10,192 nt of DNA, from positions 1 to 10,192 of the forward strand of contig DASUFH010000043.1 in NCBI GenBank assembly GCA_036274645.1, given 5' to 3'. Below, one piece after another: positions 6,280 through 10,192 of the stretch; the stretch's first letter is position 1, and every line of letters starts with the position of its first letter. Both the position numbers and the translations under genes were made by a program. The notes below the pieces were generated by a model. That model was not told the DNA's origin and made no database searches. It saw only the letters and a list, made by a program, of their open reading frames with translations. Source of the stretch: DASUFH01 sp036274645. GTDB taxonomy: Bacteria > Acidobacteriota > Terriglobia > 20CM-2-55-15.

Positions 6280-6356
6280 GCATAACGGCCGATAACCCGC
6301 GCCGACGACGGCGCGACAGCGACGACGGCGGTGTCGGGCTCATTGGCGTGTTAGCC
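6280..6356 (-). other. integron attC site (first in array)
   Basis: Read on the minus strand, the first outer box GGCTAAC (6356-6350) contains the TAA stop of the preceding gene and pairs through TAAC/GTTA with the second outer box GTTATGC (6286-6280). The inner boxes GCC-A-AT-G-A-GCCCG and CGGGTTATCGGC pair along most of their length, with one extrahelical G and one mismatch. The spacers are AC and C. At 77 bp it is in the usual attC size range. Box bases depart from RYYYAAC/GTTRRRY by one position each. The plus-strand repeat at 6288-6354 shares blocks with the site at 5627-5725. The combination of stop codon in the first box, paired inner boxes and bulged G is the strongest single attC in the window. 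Confidence 0.75.
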
Positions 6357-6881
6357 AGCCTCCTCGTGAAACTTATGGAGTTCCTCTCTTGAAATACCCG
6401 CTGCCTCTACGACATGCCAAGAGCCAGTTCGACGCAAGCCCACATACCATGGCCAGTGCCCTTCGGGCGTAAACACGTATGCCATTACGCTTCCGCGAGA
6501 ATTCTTTCTTGTGCTTCCGCTGTACCAGAAAACGGTTGCGTCATGTAGCATGACATCCGCATAGCGCGTCAGGTTTTCCTCGCTATGCTGTTTCACGTGC
6601 AGCGTTCTGCTTCGTTTTGACCGGGCGTGTGGAGAGAAGAACCTGCGCTGAGACACCACGCGGGATGGGACAAACGGTGGCAACGGCAACCTTCTATTGT
6701 GCACAGCGACCGCCCCTAGCGCTTTACCTGAGAAGCCAAGCCAACGTTGGCCAAACCAGTTATTGACCTTCACAACGTAGCTTTGCTCGGCTATGAAGTG
6801 CTTCTCGACGCCCTCGATTACCCTCTCAACCCATTCCACGAAACGTGCGTCATCCGACGATTCGCTCTTAGTGTAGGTCAT
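6351..6881 (-). CDS. hypothetical protein, first gene cassette
   Basis: I do not recognise a family for this 176-aa protein. It has no signal peptide or membrane helix and looks like a soluble globular domain. It is rich in Trp and aromatic residues: FVEWVERVIEGVEKHF (about 14-29), VVKVNNWFGQRWLGFSGK (about 36-53), TRYADVMLHDATVFWYSG (about 105-122) and PEGHWPWYVGLRRTGSWHVVEA (about 139-160). A basic, Ser-rich segment lies at about 77-100. ATG 6881 was chosen; an AGGAG lies upstream but somewhat far (about 13 nt spacing), and a CATAAT hexamer at plus 6901-6906 could be a -10 box without a clear -35. The TAA stop falls inside the attC outer box. Codons such as AGA, AGG, ATA and CTA, rare in the neighbouring operons, point to transfer. 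Confidence 0.72.
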   Translation of the reverse strand: MTYTKSESSDDARFVEWVERVIEGVEKHFIAEQSYVVKVNNWFGQRWLGFSGKALGAVAVHNRRLPLPPFVPSRVVSQRRFFSPHARSKRSRTLHVKQHSEENLTRYADVMLHDATVFWYSGSTRKNSRGSVMAYVFTPEGHWPWYVGLRRTGSWHVVEAAGISREELHKFHEEAG

Positions 6882-7003
6882 TATTTGTGTCTGGCTCCTA
6901 ATTATGCGCGAACAGCGAACAGCCTACATAGAAGGCCGCAGCGGCCTATCCTAAGTTGTCCATTCGTTCGTCCACGCGCTTCAGAAGACTGAACGGTAAG
7001 AGT
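6882..7003 (-). other. leader between integrase remnant and first cassette; candidate attI region
   Basis: No gene fits here. The stretch lies where the primary recombination site would be expected if the integrase remnant and cassettes keep their original order. It has two successive GTTCGC-type heptamers near 6908-6920 (minus strand GCTGTTCGCTGTTCGCG) that could be recombination boxes. It also has a perfect short palindrome AGGCCGC-A-GCGGCCT (6933-6947), and one copy of a 13-bp repeat (6940-6952) whose second copy is inside the integrase remnant (7065-7077). None of these proves an attI, because attI sites have little conserved sequence. The assignment is positional inference. Confidence 0.3.
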
Positions 7004-7210
7004 TTAGCGGGAAATCAAGAGGGCGGCAATGAACCATGAGACGACGCACAAAAGTGGGGAACCGAGCGGCCTATCCTGATTCGGTAAGGGGAGGTCCGCC
7101 GGACTGATGACGGCGAGTCGGCCACGATGGAGGACATGGGTATAGATCTCAGTCGTGATGACGTGGCTGTGGTCAAGCAGTTCCTGGACCGTTCTGATGT
7201 CATCGCGCAA
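7004..7210 (-). pseudogene. intI: integron integrase (IntI) C-terminal remnant
   Basis: The minus frame reads RDDIRTVQELLDHSHVITTEIYTHVLHRGRLAVISPADLP, which closely follows the known IntI C-terminus (GYDIRTVQ-x-LLGHSDVSTT-x-IYTHV...G-x-x-VRSPLD). The tyrosine nucleophile is present in IYTHV. The otherwise conserved LLGH is LLDH, and SDVST has become SHVIT, suggesting decay. Similarity starts abruptly near 7208, and everything upstream (the HxxR box, core-binding and N-terminal domains) is missing, so at most about 40 of the usual 320 or so residues remain. After SPAD the frame runs on for about 29 residues of unrelated tail to a TAA. The truncation lies close to the hairpin repeat at 7245-7282. 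The remnant is co-oriented with the cassettes, unlike the divergent arrangement of most integrons. Confidence 0.75.
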
Positions 7211-7244
7211 GACTCGGCTTCGGCGGAGAGGGCAGTTTCAACAA

Positions 7245-7282
7245 GCGCCCTCTCCCGCGCCTGGCGCGGGAGAGGAGGGCGC
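7245..7282. repeat. REP-like GC-rich hairpin
   Basis: A long inverted repeat is visible. CTCTCCCGCGC and GCGCGGGAGAG pair perfectly around the loop CTG, and the outer GCGCCCT pairs with AGGGCGC across a 3-nt bulge. There is no T-run on either side, so it is not a textbook rho-independent terminator. It may still end or stabilise the dehydrogenase transcript, whose stop is about 90 bp away. Hairpins of this CTCTCCCGC...GCGGGAGAG type occur as dispersed extragenic repeats in several GC-rich bacterial groups; that identification is from memory. The flanks contain a second CCCTCTCCGCC-like half (minus strand, 7221-7233). Confidence 0.65.
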
Positions 7283-7369
7283 GAGCCGCGAAGCGCGCGC
7301 CCGACAGGGCGAAGCAGAAAGAAACGGCGAACGACAGGCGCCGGCAGAACAATCCGACCGAATCCGGCC

Positions 7370-9217
7370 CTACTTCCCGTCCACTGAAAACGCGATGATC
7401 GCATTCCCGGGCATGCCGCCGGCCCCGGCGTAACCGGAGTTCACCACCAGCAATCCCCCACCGATCGACGGACCCGGCCCGTCCAGCGACCCACCGGCCG
7501 CGGGCGCCCCGTTCACACTCTTGTACGTCTGGATCGTATCGAAATCCCAGATGACCTTACCGTCCGCGGCCGCGTACGCGCGCAGGTGTCCATCGATCGA
7601 ACCGGAGAACGCCACGCCGGGAATCGCGCTCACGGCCGCCGACTGCGCCGGACTACAGCGCGGCCGGTCGCCGCAGGGTGGCGCCGCCACGTACCAGGAG
7701 CGCTCACCATCTTTCAGGCGAAGCGCAAACATTCCGCCGCCCACTTTCGAATCGATATCGGAGCTTGCCGTGTAGGTCCGTGAAATTCGTCCCGCGTCGG
7801 AAAGCGCGACATAGATATTGTTGGAATCCGCCGCCGACCCCCACTGCACGCCACCGATCGTTCCGCCCTTGCCGATCCGCACTGACCACAGCAGTTCCCC
7901 ATTGCGGTCCGGATCGACGGCATGGACGACACCGGACTTCTGGCCGGCCACGAGCGCCCGCTTGCCGTTGCCAAGCGACACGAGGATCGCCGAAGAAGCG
8001 AAGTCCACATCCGGACCGGTCTCCTCGGCGCAGTTCGTTTTATCGGGCATGCGGCAGGAGCTCGTGTAGGCGTCATGGGCGGTAATCTGCCGTTTCCAGA
8101 GGATCTTGCCATTGTCGCGGTCGAACGCGATGAAGGCGTCGCTGTTGTCCGAAGTGGGCTCGACGTAGTTGTTGCCCGTGGTCACGTAGACGACGTTTCG
8201 ATCCGGATCGACGGTCGGCGACGACCAGACTCCCACGCCCGCGGGCCCGTACATCTGCGCTCCCGCCTTGTTCTTTCTGATGGGCTTGGGCTCTTCCACG
8301 AGATAGGTCTTCCATACCCGGGAACCGGTATTGGCGTCGAGCGCGGAGAGACTGCCGCGGAATGTACAGCACTGATAGTCGGTCGCGACGCTGGCAATTT
8401 CTTCGCCCGATGACGTCGCCACGAATATCCGTCCGTTGTGCAGCGCAATCGAAGCGGTGACGCGCGCCAGGGGATGTTCTTCGACCTTCACCTTCCAGAT
8501 GAGCGCGCCGGTAGCCGCATCGACCGCGTAGACATTGGCGTTCAGATCGCCGAAAAACGCCGCGTCACGCGCGCCGTTCGGCGTGTTGATACGACCGAAG
8601 CTCAGGGCGCCGCGTACACCGGAGGCCGCCTGAAAATACCAGTGCACGCATCCGGAATCGGCGCTCAACGCGTACACGTAGCCGTTGGGACTGCCGAAGA
8701 ACACCCGCCCTCCGGCGATGGCGGTCTGGCCGCCGGCGCTGAGTTCTCCGGGCAGGGCAAAGACCCATTTCACTTTCAGCTTCGACACATCCGACGCGGA
8801 GAAGCCCGCCTTGGACTGATAGCGCGTATTCGGTCCGCCGTTGCCCCAGCCGCCCCACTGGCCGCCGCTCTTCATGTCGAACTTGCCTCCGGCGGGACAC
8901 ATGGCGGACGCCGGCGGAGTGATGTTCAGCGGCTCGGAGAGCGACTTGCCGCTCAGATACTCCGCCAGCGCCCGACGCTCAGCGGCGCTCCGGCGGTTGG
9001 CCATCGTGACCATACTTCCGCGCTCGATCACCTCGAGAATCCGCTCCGCCTGCATCCGGGCAAGCGTGTCGCGGGCCGGCGCGCGGTTGGCGCCCGTGTC
9101 GTGACAGGTGGCGCAGTTATCCTGGTAGATCTTCGCCGCGTCCTGGGCGGCGCCGACGTTGGCGGTCACAAACAGCAGCGTCGCGCAACCGAACGCATAA
9201 AACAGGGCTTTCCTCAT
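7370..9217 (-). CDS. secreted cytochrome c-PQQ dehydrogenase, polyvinyl-alcohol-dehydrogenase type
   Basis: This 615-aa exported quinohaemoprotein is expected to oxidise an alcohol with pyrroloquinoline quinone and pass electrons to a fused haem c. A signal peptide occupies about 1-24 (RKALFYAFGCATLLFVTANVGAAQ). The cytochrome c domain follows, with CATCH at 35-39 and a likely Met ligand in GSMVTMAN (67-74). From about 105 onward there is a beta-propeller of PQQ-type repeats (VYAVDAATGALIWK, LSALDANTGSRVWK, FIAFDRDNGKILWK, VHAVDPDRNGELLWS, LRAYAAADGKVIWD). A vicinal Cys pair QCC-TFRG at 282-288 matches quinoprotein alcohol dehydrogenases, and GPDVDFASS is also typical of the family. ATG 9217 was chosen because it has GAAGGG 8 nt upstream and starts the signal peptide; in-frame ATGs at 9235 and 9247 add a charged extension. 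The substrate is unproven; the polyvinyl-alcohol dehydrogenase family is the best match I recognise. Confidence 0.87.
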   Translation of the reverse strand: MRKALFYAFGCATLLFVTANVGAAQDAAKIYQDNCATCHDTGANRAPARDTLARMQAERILEVIERGSMVTMANRRSAAERRALAEYLSGKSLSEPLNITPPASAMCPAGGKFDMKSGGQWGGWGNGGPNTRYQSKAGFSASDVSKLKVKWVFALPGELSAGGQTAIAGGRVFFGSPNGYVYALSADSGCVHWYFQAASGVRGALSFGRINTPNGARDAAFFGDLNANVYAVDAATGALIWKVKVEEHPLARVTASIALHNGRIFVATSSGEEIASVATDYQCCTFRGSLSALDANTGSRVWKTYLVEEPKPIRKNKAGAQMYGPAGVGVWSSPTVDPDRNVVYVTTGNNYVEPTSDNSDAFIAFDRDNGKILWKRQITAHDAYTSSCRMPDKTNCAEETGPDVDFASSAILVSLGNGKRALVAGQKSGVVHAVDPDRNGELLWSVRIGKGGTIGGVQWGSAADSNNIYVALSDAGRISRTYTASSDIDSKVGGGMFALRLKDGERSWYVAAPPCGDRPRCSPAQSAAVSAIPGVAFSGSIDGHLRAYAAADGKVIWDFDTIQTYKSVNGAPAAGGSLDGPGPSIGGGLLVVNSGYAGAGGMPGNAIIAFSVDGK

Positions 9218-9271
9218 CGCTTCATCCCTTCGCATGTTGTCGTTCATGGGCCACCGGATTCTACCTTGGGA

Positions 9272-9364
9272 AAATCGGGGACAGACCCCTAAATCGGGGA
9301 CAGACCCCAAATAAATTCCGGCTTCGCCCAATCTATTTGGGGTCTGTCCCCGATTTAGGGGTCT
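9272..9364. repeat. tandem and inverted repeat with perfect 31-bp stem (REP-like)
   Basis: A unit AAATCGGGGACAGACCCC occurs twice in tandem (9272-9289 and 9291-9308) and once inverted (9339-9356), with a further partial inverted copy to 9364. Together, 9283-9313 and 9334-9364 form a perfect 31-bp inverted repeat around a 20-nt loop (9314-9333). Each unit is itself a short palindrome, GGGG-TCTGT-CCCC. Units of this kind commonly surround REP-associated tyrosine transposase genes in my memory of many genomes, but no transposase is present here. It lies in the divergent intergenic region, 55 bp before the dehydrogenase start on one side and 200 bp before the DUF4139-like gene on the other, so it could influence both promoters. 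Confidence 0.85.
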
Positions 9365-9369
9365 ATGGG

Positions 9370-9477
9370 AATCCGCAGCTGTATCCGGAATTGCGGATTT
9401 TTCAGGCGGCGATCGATTCGCAGGATGTTGATTTCACGAGCGTGTTCGGCGGACCGCCGGATGCCAGTGATCCGTAA
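9370..9477 (+). pseudogene. possible C-terminal gene remnant
   Basis: A plus-strand frame without a start reads NPQLYPELRIFQAAIDSQDVDFTSVFGGPPDASDP and ends at a TAA (9475-9477). The composition looks protein-like and third positions are G/C-biased, but the frame runs back into the inverted repeat rather than to a start codon. It could be the tail of a gene cut by the repeat element, or chance. The same stretch contains ATCCGCA/TGCGGAT (9371-9377 and 9392-9398) followed by a T-run at 9398-9402, which could act as a weak terminator. I recognise no family. Confidence 0.22.
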
Positions 9478-9564
9478 GACAAAAAGGACGTGTTGGCGTG
9501 TCATGGCATCAGGTTCAGGGGAGTTCGACCGGGACGTTCACGCCCCCTGCCGAAAGGAGTCCAC

Positions 9565-10192
9565 ATGACACGCTTTCAACGCGCATTCCAGATGACACTG
9601 GCAATCTTCCTGATGGCCGCAACGCTCGAGGCGCAGCAGCCGTTGCCGATCACTCGCGTCCTGCTGGCGAAGAACGGCATGGCTTACATCGTGCGCAGCG
9701 GACAGATTTCCGCGCCGCTCAGCCTGACGTTCCATCCCGAAGACATGAACGATGTGCTCAAGTCGTTCACCGCCTGGAACCCGGACAACGGGTCGCTTTA
9801 TTCGGTCGGCTACACGACGGGCATTCCCTCGAGTCACATGCTTGGGCGATATCCGTTCAACCTGACCGGCGATATCGGGCTCGGCTCTTTCCTCGCGCAG
9901 GTCAAAGGCGCGACGGTCCGGCTCGATGTTGGCGGCAAAACTCTTGAAGGCAAGCTGCTGGCGGTCCAGCAGACCGACCACGTCCTCCAACAACAGACGT
10001 CGGCAAGCGACTATCGGCTGACTGTACTCCTGGCCGACGGCTCCCTTCAGACCGTCTGGCTGAGCGAGACGCGTTCCGTGGAATTTCCCGATCCGGCGCT
10101 GCGCGATCAACTCAAGCAATACCTGGAGGTGCTTTCGGAAGGCCGGCAGGATGTCACGCGCCAGGTGAGCGTGTACCCTTCGGGCGGCGGGG
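9565..10192 (+). CDS. secreted DUF4139-like protein, N-terminal part (runs off window)
   Basis: Only the first 209 codons are present; the frame is open at the window edge. A signal peptide is clear: basic RFQR, then MTLAIFLMAATLEAQ, with cleavage near residue 23. The mature part starts LPITRVLLAKNGMAYIVRSGQI, continues SLTFHPEDMNDVLKSFTAWN (about 53-72), and later has VEFPDPALRDQLKQYLEVLSEGRQDVTRQVSVYPSGGG (about 171-208). This pattern matches secreted acidobacterial proteins that carry a DUF4139 (MuiA-like) domain further on; the domain itself would lie beyond the window. An AAAGGAG ribosome binding site at 9553-9559 precedes the ATG by 5 nt, which fixes the start. No promoter could be identified with confidence upstream. 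The function of the family is unknown. Confidence 0.75.
   Translation, partial: MTRFQRAFQMTLAIFLMAATLEAQQPLPITRVLLAKNGMAYIVRSGQISAPLSLTFHPEDMNDVLKSFTAWNPDNGSLYSVGYTTGIPSSHMLGRYPFNLTGDIGLGSFLAQVKGATVRLDVGGKTLEGKLLAVQQTDHVLQQQTSASDYRLTVLLADGSLQTVWLSETRSVEFPDPALRDQLKQYLEVLSEGRQDVTRQVSVYPSGGG

Larger units (their letters stand above)
4360..7210 (-). mobile_element. decayed integron / gene-cassette array (attC cluster with integrase remnant)
   Basis: This segment has the layout of a gene-cassette array read on the minus strand: an integrase C-terminal remnant at 7004-7210, then small genes or gene pairs each followed by a folded site with complementary outer boxes (6350-6356/6280-6286, 5719-5725/5627-5633, 5094-5100/5000-5006) and complementary inner boxes. 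The stop codons of the first two cassettes lie inside the outer box of the site that follows, a standard feature of integron cassettes. Contents also fit: a lone unknown protein, two toxin-antitoxin pairs and one cassette without a gene. Codon use in the first cassette (AGA, AGG, ATA, CTA present) differs from the flanking operons. The left limit is uncertain; a weak fourth site may end near 4362. The integrase is broken, so the array is probably no longer mobilised by a local enzyme. Confidence 0.72.

Noticed and set aside
5000..6356. CRISPR-like repeats
   Set aside because: The repeated elements are few, about 77-100 bp, folded and separated by genes of variable size; this fits attC sites, not short repeats with uniform spacers.
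95..7374. The 10-mer GTAGGGCCGG occurs at the stop codons of both the ICMT gene and the PQQ dehydrogenase gene
   Set aside because: It is too short and GC-rich to mean anything in this composition; flanks do not match.
8438..9292. Long plus-strand open frame (284 codons) opposite the PQQ dehydrogenase
   Set aside because: It is antisense to a gene with clear cytochrome c and PQQ-repeat motifs; its Arg/Gly/His-rich content is typical of shadow frames.
9538..10119. Minus-strand frame of 193 codons opposite the DUF4139-like gene
   Set aside because: The plus-strand gene has a signal peptide and a strong ribosome binding site; the antisense frame has neither.

Overview
This is a high-GC bacterial segment in which nearly every gene lies on the minus strand. 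The mix of genes suggests an Acidobacteriota-type Gram-negative, perhaps close to Solibacter/Bryobacter: an ADP-heptose/LPS-core operon, a secreted cytochrome c-PQQ dehydrogenase and a DUF4139-like secreted protein. This taxonomic reading is inference from gene content, not from a marker gene.

Region 1 (about 100-4320, minus strand) is a compact five-gene operon. In transcription order it encodes a secreted beta-sandwich protein of unknown role, heptosyltransferase II (waaF), the D,D-heptose-1,7-bisphosphate phosphatase (gmhB), a heptosyltransferase I-type enzyme (waaC) and an ICMT/PEMT-family membrane methyltransferase. The last four overlap at their stop/start junctions. The three central enzymes serve inner-core LPS heptose supply and transfer.

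Region 2 (about 4360-7210) is the most interesting part. I read it as a decayed sedentary integron, or cluster of attC sites, set between two housekeeping-type blocks. Three attC-like sites are seen directly, at 6280-6356, 5627-5725 and 5000-5100. Each has complementary outer boxes and complementary inner boxes with an extrahelical G. Two of them contain the stop codon of the preceding gene, as gene cassettes do. The cassettes, read on the minus strand, are: (i) an unrecognised 176-aa protein; (ii) a PF09720-type antitoxin with a ParE/RelE toxin; (iii) a cassette of about 530 bp with no convincing gene but a chain of stem-loops, beginning GTGCG next to the attC box and resembling the 5' part of a group II intron; (iv) a second toxin-antitoxin pair whose RelE-like toxin carries a 1-nt frameshift. 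A C-terminal remnant of an integron integrase, with the catalytic-Tyr motif, lies at 7004-7210, in the same orientation as the cassettes.

Region 3 (7211-9217) holds a REP-like hairpin and a gene for a secreted cytochrome c-PQQ beta-propeller dehydrogenase of the polyvinyl-alcohol-dehydrogenase type. Region 4 (9218-10192) has a perfect 31-bp inverted repeat built from a GGGGTCTGTCCCC-type unit, a possible gene remnant, and the 5' part of a plus-strand secreted DUF4139-like protein that runs off the window.

The integron call rests on sequence patterns seen by eye. Covariance-model searches for attC and group II introns would decide it.
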